A stretch of DNA of 7,987 nt from Armatimonadota bacterium (GTDB lineage: Bacteria; Armatimonadota; Armatimonadia; Armatimonadales; Armatimonadaceae), in NCBI GenBank assembly GCA_014381035.1, contig JACMIS010000759.1, forward strand, positions 1 through 7,987, read 5' to 3'. The position numbers and the translations under genes were made by a program. A model generated the notes under the pieces. That model was not told the origin of the DNA. It did no database searches and saw only the letters and a list, made by a program, of their open reading frames with translations. Below, piece after piece: positions 1 to 6,086 of the stretch. The first letter of the stretch is position 1; every line of letters begins with the position of its first letter.

Positions 1-774
1 CGCGTCCGGCGTCATGTTGGAGCGGAACGCGAGCCCGCTCCGCCCCGGGACCCCCGCCGACTCAGAATCGGGGACGGCGGGGGTCCCGGGGCGGGGCGGG
101 CTCGACAGCACCGCGAGTAGACCGTCCGCTCGGGCAGTCGCGTCGTTGTAGGCGGCGTCGATATCCGTGTTCGGAGCGATAAAGGCGTTCGCCAGTGCTT
201 TCAACCGATGCCGGACGTGATCGAAGATCGCCAGCGTGTCGGCGAAGAGGAGGTGAACATCGTCTACTTTTAGATCATCCTCGGTGTCGTCGCCGATGGG
301 TTCGAGAAAACGCACCCAATCATAACCGATGTAACCGACCGCACCGCCGACGAAGCGGGGCAGATCCGGCAGGGCGACGTAATGGATGCCGTTTAGATAC
401 CGCTCCAAAACATACAGCGGGTCGGCATCATCGGGGAGTGTTTCGGTGCGTGTCGCGCCGTTTTCGGAAACGATGACAGTACGACCTTTGCTGCGGAATG
501 TGGTGCGTGGCTCGGCTCCGAGAAACGAGTATCGTCCCAACTGTTCGCCCCCCTCGACGGATTCGAGCAGAAACGCGTTCGGGCGGTGCGCGAGGCGACG
601 AAACGCGGAAACCGGCGTCTCCATGTCTGCCAGCGTATCGCGCCAGACCGGGACCGCGACTGTTTTGCCGCCGGACGACTCGCGGGCGGTCTCGACCAGT
701 TTGCGAAATGTTTGCCGGTCCGGGGTATGCGTGATCGGTGCGGATTCAGGGGCGAGAACGGCGTCGGTTTGCAT
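1..774 (-). CDS. trpE: Anthranilate synthase component I, N-terminal part (runs off left edge)
   Basis: TrpE makes anthranilate from chorismate, using ammonia supplied by the TrpG glutaminase; this is the first step of tryptophan synthesis, in the cytoplasm. The 258 visible residues cover the N-terminal (tryptophan-binding) domain and the linker. Seen motifs are DMETPVSAF (residues 50-58), FLLESVEGGE (68-77), GRYSFLG (80-86) and GGAVGYIGYD (143-152). The LLES segment (69-72) is the part of the family that binds feedback tryptophan and it looks intact. The reading ends at SNMTPDA, just where the chorismate-binding domain begins, so about half of a normal ~500-residue protein is missing. The ATG at 774 is the first in-frame start after the upstream gene's stop, and it gives a normal N-terminus; the ribosome site is weak (GGAAAAG). 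The gene lies 23 nt behind the glycosyltransferase gene. Oddity: a large palindrome forms residues ~224-249. PabB is the alternative, but the LLES and D-x-ETPV motifs favour TrpE. Confidence 0.93.
   Translation of the reverse strand, partial: MQTDAVLAPESAPITHTPDRQTFRKLVETARESSGGKTVAVPVWRDTLADMETPVSAFRRLAHRPNAFLLESVEGGEQLGRYSFLGAEPRTTFRSKGRTVIVSENGATRTETLPDDADPLYVLERYLNGIHYVALPDLPRFVGGAVGYIGYDWVRFLEPIGDDTEDDLKVDDVHLLFADTLAIFDHVRHRLKALANAFIAPNTDIDAAYNDATARADGLLAVLSSPPRPGTPAVPDSESAGVPGRSGLAFRSNMTPDA
30..104. repeat. GC-rich imperfect palindrome, 30-bp arms, inside trpE
   Basis: Arms 30-59 and 75-104 are reverse complements with one mismatch (t39 against g95), around a 15-base centre (60-74). 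Twenty-seven of the 30 bases in the left arm are G or C. The element lies wholly within the open reading frame of trpE and encodes a Pro/Gly-rich stretch (residues ~224-249) between the N-terminal and chorismate-binding domains, without a stop or frameshift. It looks like a palindromic mini-element (REP/MITE-like, or similar in kind to the Rickettsia palindromic elements) that inserted in frame into a tolerant linker. No second copy was noticed in this window, so the repeat nature is inferred from its shape only. Confidence 0.8.
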
Positions 775-791
775 AGACTTTTCCGGTTCCG

Positions 792-797
792 ATTGTA
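792..797 (-). promoter_or_regulatory. Possible internal extended -10 promoter for trpE
   Basis: On the minus strand the sequence TGATACAAT overlaps the stop codon of the glycosyltransferase gene. It has the TG-N motif of an extended -10 element next to TACAAT (5 of 6 matches to TATAAT). No convincing -35 is seen. Transcription would begin ~10 nt before the trpE ATG. It may be chance; trpE could simply be cotranscribed with the gene upstream. Confidence 0.3.
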
Positions 798-1550
798 TCA
801 GACACGCCCCGGCTTTTCGCGCAACACCATTTTCACGAACTGGGGAAGCATCGCCACCTTGCTGATCTTCTTCGGGTTCGCGGCGAGACGATGCAGCCAC
901 TCCAACCCGGCGTTCTGCATCCAGACCGGGGCGCGTTTCACGGAACCGCTGAAGACATCGAAGGTTCCGCCCACCCCGATCATTACAGGAACGCCCAATG
1001 CTTCTCGGTTCCGGTCAATAAACTTTTCCTGTTTGGGGATGCCGAGCGCAACCAGCAGAATGTCGGGTCGGGTGGCGCGAATCTGCTCGACTACCTCCGA
1101 CTCGTCTTGCTGCCTGAAGAATCCGTCTCGGTACCCGACGATCTGTGCGTCGGGGTAACGCGCCATCATGCGTGCTTTCGCTTCTTCCGCGATCCCCGGT
1201 GCTGCGCCGAAAAAGAAAATGCGCCAACCTTTGGTTTGCGAGAGCGCGACACATTTTTCCGCCAGCACAACGCCGCTCACTTTGGAGACGATAGGGTTTC
1301 CCTGGCGCTTCGTCGCCCAAAGAATCCCGGCACCATCGGGCGTCACGAGATCGGCTTTCGCGGCGATCGCGGCGAACTCCGGGTCCTCGGAGGCGGTTAC
1401 CACCATAGAAGCATCCGCGGTCAGGATATGACGCGGTGTCCGGTCCATGATGTACCGTTCGATAAGCGCGAGGCTATCGTCCATCGTCACGCGATCCACG
1501 CGCATTCCCAGCAAAGTGACGGGATTATGACCCGGTGAAGTTTCCAGCAT
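798..1550 (-). CDS. tagA: WecG/TagA/CpsF-family glycosyltransferase (GT26)
   Basis: Members transfer N-acetylmannosamine (TagA) or a related sugar from a UDP-sugar onto an undecaprenyl-diphosphate-linked GlcNAc at the inner face of the membrane, in assembly of teichoic acid or other surface polysaccharides. The 250-residue protein has the full family pattern: TADASMVV (44-51), VTPDGAGI (69-76, with D72 at the place of the proposed catalytic Asp), FFFGAAPGIAEEA (112-124), LVALGIPKQEKFI (166-178), GVGGTFDVFSG (192-202) and KRAPVWMQNAGLEWLHRL (205-222). The C-terminal basic and hydrophobic tail fits the membrane-attaching appendage of TagA. Length is normal. The ATG at 1550 is kept although no Shine-Dalgarno precedes it and a TATAAT lies only 8 nt upstream. 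The next Met (residue 16, at 1505) is close to where many homologues begin, and is a real alternative. The donor sugar cannot be told from sequence; no other wall-polymer genes are seen nearby. Confidence 0.93.
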   Translation of the reverse strand: MLETSPGHNPVTLLGMRVDRVTMDDSLALIERYIMDRTPRHILTADASMVVTASEDPEFAAIAAKADLVTPDGAGILWATKRQGNPIVSKVSGVVLAEKCVALSQTKGWRIFFFGAAPGIAEEAKARMMARYPDAQIVGYRDGFFRQQDESEVVEQIRATRPDILLVALGIPKQEKFIDRNREALGVPVMIGVGGTFDVFSGSVKRAPVWMQNAGLEWLHRLAANPKKISKVAMLPQFVKMVLREKPGRV

Positions 1551-1558
1551 TTCGCGCC

Positions 1559-1588
1559 ATTATACGCGATAACAATGGTGGGAAACAA
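1559..1588 (-). promoter_or_regulatory. Promoter of the tagA-trpE unit, possibly leaderless
   Basis: On the minus strand a perfect -10 box TATAAT lies at 1559-1564, with a -35-like TTGTTT at 1583-1588 (18-bp spacer). The -10 box ends 8 nt before the tagA ATG at 1550, so transcription would begin at or within a base or two of the start codon. The -35 box lies in the T-rich tail of the terminator of the upstream gene, so the end of one unit and the start of the next overlap. Confidence 0.65.
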
Positions 1589-1590
1589 GA

Positions 1591-1627
1591 AAACCCCCGC
1601 TCGCGGACAACCAGCGAACGGGGGTTT
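1591..1627 (-). terminator. Rho-independent terminator after the glycine-zipper gene
   Basis: A 14-bp stem with one mismatch joins 1591-1604 to 1614-1627 (AAACCCCCG... against ...CGGGGGTTT) around a 9-base loop. On the minus strand it is followed by TTTTCTTGTTT. It lies 55 bases downstream of the stop codon of the gene at 1683-2429 and isolates it from tagA. On the plus strand no T-run follows, and there is no plus-strand gene to end. Confidence 0.85.
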
Positions 1628-1682
1628 CGTATCTCTATCTGTCCAGGACGCGCCACCGCGAACCGAAACCGATGAGCAATTC

Positions 1683-2429
1683 TTAGCGGTGATCGACTAC
1701 CTTGCCGGTCTTGTCGTCGACGACATCGCCCGTGATACCGTCAACCACCTTTTCGCCGACACCGCGCGTATCGGGCGTACCGTCGTTAGCGTAGCCTCCG
1801 GTCTTGAGGGAGCCTTGCTCCTCACCGGGCAGTCGGTTCACACCGGTAATACCGCTGTTGTGTGCGCCCGCAACAGGAACTCCCTGCTTGTCGTCGTAAG
1901 CGTCTCCGGTGATTGTGTCGGCCGTCTTCTCCATAATTCCACGGCTGTCGGGGGTTCCCGCCGATGTATAGCCACCGGTTTGGATTCCCGGAACGCCGTT
2001 GCCGATGGTCGGGTTGGTCACATAGGTTCGCTCACCGGAGGTGAGGTGCGTATGATAGTACCGACCGGTCTCATCCGTGTAAATGCGGTTTCCGTCGGCG
2101 TCCATGAAGTAGCGTGCACCGTTCTCATCGGTGCTGTATGCCGTATTGTTGTAAACCGAGTTGTCATCGGCGTCCAGATCATGTGTCGTGCCACCGAGAC
2201 CGGAAACCGTATTATCGTTGTCGATTCGGTCGACTGCGGCAACCGCCGCACCTGATGCTGCTGCCCCGGCGACGCCGCCGATGACCGCACCGAGAACCGC
2301 CCCAACCGGACCGGCAATCGAACCGGCTGCCAAGCCGGTGATCGCACCACCGATACCACCGAGAGCCGCGCCCTTTTCGGCGTCGCCCGACGGATTATCG
2401 TCAATTCCGTGTTGAATGTTATCTGCCAT
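1683..2429 (-). CDS. Glycine-zipper, repeat-containing protein of unknown function
   Basis: I do not recognise a named function. The 248-residue protein has three visible parts. Residues 1-20 are polar with no signal peptide. Residues 20-66 are a Gly/Ala-rich stretch with G-x3-G spacing (GGIGGAITGLAAGSIAG and on), like glycine-zipper domains that insert in or associate with membranes. Residues 84-128 hold short Asp/Gly/Tyr-rich units of about ten residues (ADGNRIYTDE and neighbours). The C-terminal half holds two copies of a ~38-residue unit (149-186 and 208-245). The ATG at 2429 is preceded by GGGGAG at 2441-2446, 11 nt upstream. The gene stands alone, between its own terminator and a 170-bp upstream gap that holds a hairpin and a possible sigma-B-like promoter. 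A stress or envelope role is a guess from the glycine zipper and promoter type only. It is probably a real gene: it has a ribosome site, a terminator and an ordered repeat structure. Confidence 0.85.
   Translation of the reverse strand: MADNIQHGIDDNPSGDAEKGAALGGIGGAITGLAAGSIAGPVGAVLGAVIGGVAGAAASGAAVAAVDRIDNDNTVSGLGGTTHDLDADDNSVYNNTAYSTDENGARYFMDADGNRIYTDETGRYYHTHLTSGERTYVTNPTIGNGVPGIQTGGYTSAGTPDSRGIMEKTADTITGDAYDDKQGVPVAGAHNSGITGVNRLPGEEQGSLKTGGYANDGTPDTRGVGEKVVDGITGDVVDDKTGKVVDHR
1695..1985 (-). repeat. Two diverged copies of a ~38-residue protein repeat
   Basis: Residues 149-186 (bases 1872-1985) and 208-245 (bases 1695-1808) align without gaps, with 22 of 38 residues identical by eye. Shared cores are TGGY, GTPD-x-RG, EK and ITGD-x2-DDK-x-G. 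The spacing is 59 residues (177 bp). This looks like an old internal duplication, with the ~22 residues between the copies (VAGAHNSGITG region) not repeated. Confidence 0.85.
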
Positions 2430-2453
2430 TTTGATTAACTCTCCCCAGTATCT

Positions 2454-2468
2454 CCGCGGAAACCGCGG
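2454..2468. other. Short GC hairpin in the leader of the glycine-zipper gene
   Basis: CCGCGG at 2454-2459 and again at 2463-2468, with AAA between; since CCGCGG is its own reverse complement, the two can pair as a 6-bp stem with a 3-base loop. It sits 25-39 nt upstream of the ATG at 2429, just behind the ribosome site, within the predicted leader of that mRNA. A role in mRNA stability or translation is possible but unproven. Confidence 0.4.
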
Positions 2469-2523
2469 GTGCTTTGTTTCTGAATTTTTCGTTTAGCGAT
2501 GTCATACCGCTTACAGGACTCTT

Positions 2524-2549
2524 ATTCCCGTGGGCTACGGTATGTAAAC
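2524..2549 (-). promoter_or_regulatory. Candidate sigma-B-like promoter for the glycine-zipper gene
   Basis: On the minus strand GTTTAC (2544-2549) is followed after 14 bases by GGGAAT (2524-2529). This matches the general-stress sigma-B pattern GTTT-x2, 12-15 bases, GGGWAW. The predicted leader would be ~85-90 nt and contains the CCGCGG hairpin. No good sigma-70 promoter was seen in the gap. Such short motifs occur by chance, and it is not known here whether this organism has a sigma-B-type factor. Confidence 0.35.
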
Positions 2550-2571
2550 CCGTTCGTTACGTTTTTTTGTC

Positions 2572-2587
2572 CACGGACGGATCCGTG
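2572..2587. other. Small hairpin after the HAD gene, not a clear terminator
   Basis: CACGGA (2572-2577) pairs with TCCGTG (2582-2587) around a 4-base loop, 13 bases past the end of the HAD gene. Reading the minus strand, the run after it is A-rich (ACAAAAAAAC), not T-rich, so it does not have the form of an intrinsic terminator. The HAD transcript may therefore read on toward the glycine-zipper gene or end by another means. Confidence 0.35.
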
Positions 2588-2599
2588 ATGTAAGGGGGA

Positions 2600-3280
2600 T
2601 CAAATACCGCTTCGCATTGTTTCGACAATCCTGGCGAGGGGGAAGTCGGCGAGGTTGTCGACCATCATGTCGGCGTGTTCGATCCCTTTCAGCAATTTTG
2701 TCAGCGGATTCGGGTAGGCGACGCAAAACAGACCGGCGGCTTTCGCGGCGCGGATTCCGTTGGGGGAGTCCTCCAATGCGAACACTTCCTCGGCAGTAAG
2801 CCCGAGTGCGGAAATACAGCGCAGGTACAGTTCGGGGTCTGGTTTGGTATGCGTGACATCGTCCGCGCAAAGACGTACCGGAAAGAAGGAAAGCAAGCCG
2901 AGTCGGGCTAAATGATTGTCTACCCATTCGTGTCCGGAGGACGACGCGAGGCCGATCTGCAGACCGCCTTCGGCGGCGTCCGCGAGCAAGGATAAAATAC
3001 CGGGGCGCGGGTGTTGGCGTTCGATAAGTTCCGCGAATAACGTCCGGCGGCGTTCGCGCACCGCGTCCGTATCAATGGCATGACCGGCGTGTTCGGCGAG
3101 ATAAGCATACGGATCAAAGGGATTTTCTTCCATTCCGATGCCGACGCCCGTTGCCCAAACGGCGATGGGGAGAATGACGCCGTGTTCCGTGCAGATAATT
3201 TGCCATGTCTCGAATTCCGGGGTTTCGGTATCGAGTATTGTTCCGTCAAAATCAAAAATAATTCCGCGCAGGGGTCGCAT
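2600..3280 (-). CDS. HAD-superfamily hydrolase, beta-phosphoglucomutase/phosphatase type
   Basis: A cytoplasmic enzyme that moves or removes phosphate through an aspartyl-phosphate intermediate; the natural substrate is likely a small sugar phosphate or similar metabolite but cannot be read from sequence. All four HAD motifs are present in 226 residues: FDFDGT (9-14, nucleophile D10 and acid/base D12), LASSSG (111-116), TKPDPELY (145-152, K146) and ALEDSPNG (168-175, with E170 and D171). The helical cap lies between motifs I and II (residues ~17-85), which makes it subfamily I. The SSSG form of motif II and the EDSPNG form of motif IV are typical of the beta-PGM-like group. The ATG at 3280 has an excellent AAGGAG (3287-3292) six bases upstream. 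It is divergent from the oxidoreductase gene, with only 50 bp between the start codons, so control signals may be shared. Confidence 0.92.
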   Translation of the reverse strand: MRPLRGIIFDFDGTILDTETPEFETWQIICTEHGVILPIAVWATGVGIGMEENPFDPYAYLAEHAGHAIDTDAVRERRRTLFAELIERQHPRPGILSLLADAAEGGLQIGLASSSGHEWVDNHLARLGLLSFFPVRLCADDVTHTKPDPELYLRCISALGLTAEEVFALEDSPNGIRAAKAAGLFCVAYPNPLTKLLKGIEHADMMVDNLADFPLARIVETMRSGI

Positions 3281-3330
3281 AGAGGGCTCCTTGGATAGAC
3301 TAAATCAGTCGCAGAAAGAGTTTACCAAAG

Positions 3331-4461
3331 ATGAGTGCAAAGCCGGTTGGTATCGGAGTAGTGGGAGCAGGTAGTATCGGTATTCGCGGGGCACTGGCGC
3401 ATCTGTGCCTGCCCGACGTGCAGGAGAAGACACGTCTTGTCGCCGTCTGCGATCCTGTCGCCGGGCGAGCGCAGGCGGCGGCGGATAAGTACGGCGTACT
3501 TCGCGCCTACGACACCTATGAAGCGTTGCTCGCCGACGACGAAGTGGACGCCGTGATTCTTTGCTCGCCGATTGGGTTGCATTACGAGCAGGGGCTTGCC
3601 GCTGTCCGTGCCGGGAAGCACATTCATTTCAACAAAACCATGACCATTACGGCGGCAGAAGCGACCGAGATCATGGGCGAAGCCGCAAAGCGCGGGTTGA
3701 AATTAGTCGCGTCCCCAGGGCAGATGCTTCGTCCGTCGAATCTGCGTCTGCGCAAAATGATCCAGGACGGCGCGTTGGGACGGATCGCGTGGGCGGTTAC
3801 CGGGGCGGCGTTCGGTGCCTATCACGAGAAAGAAGGCGTGCGGACCGGTTCCGATGTGCTGTCGAACGTCAACCCGTCGTGGTACTGGCGCAAACCGGGC
3901 GGCGGTCCACTCTACGATATGTCGGTCTACGGATTGCATACCCTGACGGGGATTCTTGGTCCGGCGAAGCGTGTCACAGCGATGAGCGGCGTCGCCATTC
4001 AAGAGCGCGAGTGGAACGGTCAGATGTATCCCTGCGACGCCGACGACAACTCGATTCTGACTCTCGATTTCGGTAACAACCTGTTCGCGATGGTCCACGG
4101 GACATTTGCCGGGTCGGTCTCCGCATTCGGGCAGCCGAGCATCTTCGGCGAGCGTGGCTCGATCATCGGCTTAGACGTCAACGGAAAACGTCTGGAGTAT
4201 CCCGGATCAGATAAAGACGGTGGGAACCCGATCAAACTCCTGCCACATGTCGTCGGAACCGTCCATGCCGACATGGAGGAGGCGCATGTTTTCGAGGACA
4301 CGATGCAACTGGCACGCTGGGTACGTGAGGGAATCCCGAGCAACGCGACCGCAGAGCATGCACGCCATGTGGTCGAGATAATCGAAGCAGGGTATCGCGC
4401 CGCCGAAACCGGCACGATACAAACCCTGACCACCACGTTCACCGCTCCCGAGGGCGAGTAG
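3331..4461 (+). CDS. Gfo/Idh/MocA-family NAD(P)-dependent oxidoreductase
   Basis: The family oxidises or reduces sugars, inositols and related compounds, in the cytoplasm. In this 376-residue protein the N-terminal Rossmann fold shows GVVGAGSIG (9-17), followed by VAVCDP (37-42) ending strand 2 and by LCSPIGLHYE (77-86). The usual EKP catalytic motif is replaced by N-K-T (101-103), keeping K102. The C-terminal domain carries GGGPLYDMSVYGLHTL (190-205), with D196 and H203 in the places of the conserved Asp and His. Length fits the family. The ATG at 3331 has GAAAGAG at 3314-3320 as a ribosome site and gives the usual few residues before the Rossmann motif. The TPR gene follows after 48 nt with no terminator between, so the two are probably cotranscribed. 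The specific substrate is unknown; the family is too broad for a guess. Confidence 0.92.
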   Translation: MSAKPVGIGVVGAGSIGIRGALAHLCLPDVQEKTRLVAVCDPVAGRAQAAADKYGVLRAYDTYEALLADDEVDAVILCSPIGLHYEQGLAAVRAGKHIHFNKTMTITAAEATEIMGEAAKRGLKLVASPGQMLRPSNLRLRKMIQDGALGRIAWAVTGAAFGAYHEKEGVRTGSDVLSNVNPSWYWRKPGGGPLYDMSVYGLHTLTGILGPAKRVTAMSGVAIQEREWNGQMYPCDADDNSILTLDFGNNLFAMVHGTFAGSVSAFGQPSIFGERGSIIGLDVNGKRLEYPGSDKDGGNPIKLLPHVVGTVHADMEEAHVFEDTMQLARWVREGIPSNATAEHARHVVEIIEAGYRAAETGTIQTLTTTFTAPEGE

Positions 4462-4509
4462 GTTGAAGTGACGGCAGTTATCGCAGATCTCTGAAAAAGG
4501 AAAGCCATC

Positions 4510-6042
4510 ATGTTTCGTCTACCTTTCGGGAAGAAGCCGGCCGAACTTCCCTCCGTGGAATCGGTCGTGAATGAAGCCTTAGCCCTTTTGAAAGCGGGAA
4601 GGGCAGTGGACGCCGAGGCTCGGATGCGCCGCCACATCGCACAGGTGGAGGAAACTCTCGGCACCACAAACGCGAAGTATGCCGAGGCGCAAGCCGGGTA
4701 CGCGAGCCTTCTTCAGATCGTTGGCAAAACCGACGCCGCACTGGAAGCCCACCGGGCGGCTCAGGAATGGGAACCGCCCTTGTCGGATAAAGTCGCCCGC
4801 AAGGATTGGCTGACATTCGTGACGGACTTCGGGCTGGCACTCGGTGCCGCGGACGAACTCGATGAGGCGGAGGCGACACTGCGACGCGGACTCCAAGGGA
4901 GGCTCGACTACTACGGGCGCGAGCATCCTGGCTATGCGTTCGGGCTCGAACCGCTCGTCACCATATTGTTACGGACGGCGCGGTATGAGGAAGCGTTGAC
5001 CCTGCAGGACGAAGTCATCAAGAACTTTGCGTCGAACGGTCATCCTCGGTTCCTACAGGCACTCGTCATACTCAGTGCGGCGAGTGTAGCAGTGGGGGTG
5101 ATCCCAACCCCACTCGCCGGTTTCACCACATCGGACACTGGTGCATTCGAGCAGCTGGCGAGCGAAGGTCCGGAGATTCTGACGGATATCCCGCACCCTT
5201 TCAGGCAGCCTGTCCTGCTCGAAATCGCGGAACTGGTGGCACAACACTGTGGGGAGGCGAACCCTGCCCGACTCAGTCTTTTGGCACAGATTGTGAATAA
5301 TGAGACAGAAGAGGACGAACCCGATCACGAGGTGCGTATCTCCTGTGCCCGGAAGCTGTTTGCTGCCTATGAGGGTCAGAAAAACTACGCCAAAGCTGGT
5401 ATGGCATTGCTCGGACTTGCGTTCGCGCAGGGCGAGGCGGGGGATGTAGCGTCTGCGTCGCAATCGTATGAACGTGCCAGGATCGGCGCGGAACGGTTAG
5501 GCGACTTTTCGCAGGCGTCCTCCGCAGAACGCAACCACGGTTTACTTCTATCTTCTGGAAACCAGGAAAGCACCGAAGCCGAAACCCGTCTGCGAAATGC
5601 GTTGGCACTCGCGATCCGTGCCAAAAACGTGGAGCTCCAGGGCAAGGCGGAAGGTTGTCTAGGGATTTTCTACCAGCACATCAACCGACTTCCCGATGCG
5701 GAGCCGCTCTTGGCGGCGTCGGTGTCGCATCTACGGATGTCTGCGTCGGACGCCGTGGTGATTCGGGCACACCTGACGGCGTTGCAAAGAGGAATCTCCT
5801 GCGGCTGTAACAATCTGGAAGAGACTTTCTACGAGAATTACTGCGCCGCCATCCGGGAGCAAGTCGAAGCCGAAATGCCGGGACTGCTCGAAGATATTTC
5901 GTTTGCGCAGGACGAAGGCGGGATACGCTCTTTGCAGGTCAAAATTGCGCGTGAGCCGTCGCAACCGGAATTGGAGCGTTTGCAGATCGTTGTGACACAA
6001 GCCGAAGCGGCGTTTCGCCAGAAAGTAAGGGAGCGACGGTGA
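4510..6042 (+). CDS. Tetratricopeptide-repeat protein of unknown role
   Basis: A 510-residue, almost entirely alpha-helical protein with no signal peptide or membrane segment, so probably cytoplasmic and a scaffold for protein contacts. TPR-like helical pairs are seen at residues ~17-50, ~57-88, ~102-135 and ~143-172; the stretch YGREHPGYA (135-143) is like the YG-x-EHP-x-x-A turn of kinesin-light-chain-type TPRs. A less regular middle (175-275) includes hydrophobic helices and the acidic [10 protein letters not shown] (265-274). A second TPR block follows at ~278-430. The last 80 residues begin with the Cys-rich turn CGCNN (431-435) and end in a charged helix; I do not recognise this part as a known domain. 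The ATG at 4510 has AAAAAGGAAAG just upstream (4494-4504). It lies 48 nt behind the oxidoreductase gene and likely shares its transcript. Nothing shows what it binds. Confidence 0.88.
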   Translation: MFRLPFGKKPAELPSVESVVNEALALLKAGRAVDAEARMRRHIAQVEETLGTTNAKYAEAQAGYASLLQIVGKTDAALEAHRAAQEWEPPLSDKVARKDWLTFVTDFGLALGAADELDEAEATLRRGLQGRLDYYGREHPGYAFGLEPLVTILLRTARYEEALTLQDEVIKNFASNGHPRFLQALVILSAASVAVGVIPTPLAGFTTSDTGAFEQLASEGPEILTDIPHPFRQPVLLEIAELVAQHCGEANPARLSLLAQIVNNETEEDEPDHEVRISCARKLFAAYEGQKNYAKAGMALLGLAFAQGEAGDVASASQSYERARIGAERLGDFSQASSAERNHGLLLSSGNQESTEAETRLRNALALAIRAKNVELQGKAEGCLGIFYQHINRLPDAEPLLAASVSHLRMSASDAVVIRAHLTALQRGISCGCNNLEETFYENYCAAIREQVEAEMPGLLEDISFAQDEGGIRSLQVKIAREPSQPELERLQIVVTQAEAAFRQKVRERR

Positions 6043-6053
6043 GATCTCTATTA

Positions 6054-6059
6054 TATAAT
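6054..6059 (+). promoter_or_regulatory. Promoter of the prepilin-like gene (-10 box)
   Basis: A perfect TATAAT lies at 6054-6059, 12-17 bases after the end of the TPR gene, in a short AT-rich patch that stands out from the GC-rich surroundings. No good -35 is seen at 16-18 bases. Transcription would begin near 6066, giving a leader of ~20 nt that includes the AAAGGA ribosome site. This gives the prepilin gene its own transcription although it follows the TPR gene closely. Confidence 0.65.
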
Positions 6060-6086
6060 GTTTCAATTCTCGCAAAGGATATCCCC

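Noticed and set aside
386..1538. Long plus-strand open frames (386-865, 586-1158, 891-1538)
   Set aside because: They lie opposite trpE and tagA, which have unmistakable family motifs. The plus-strand products are Arg/Pro/Cys-rich with no recognisable domain, as expected for the antisense of GC-rich genes.
1575..2255. 226-residue plus-strand frame opposite the glycine-zipper gene
   Set aside because: It starts inside the tagA promoter and runs through the terminator hairpin, and has no ribosome site. The minus-strand frame has a ribosome site, ordered protein repeats and a terminator in the right place.
2561..2587. Hairpin with an adjacent T-run as a terminator
   Set aside because: The T-run (2562-2568) precedes the stem on the plus strand and is an A-run after it on the minus strand, so neither direction has the stem-then-U order of an intrinsic terminator.
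3281..3330. Divergent promoters between the HAD and oxidoreductase genes
   Set aside because: Only weak hexamers are seen (such as TAGACT at 3296-3301), with no matching -35 at a normal distance; too poor to annotate.
6039..6086. GTG start at 6039 for the prepilin-like protein
   Set aside because: It lies upstream of the -10 box at 6054-6059 and has no better ribosome site. The ATG at 6087 has AAAGGA at the right distance and gives a normal short basic leader.
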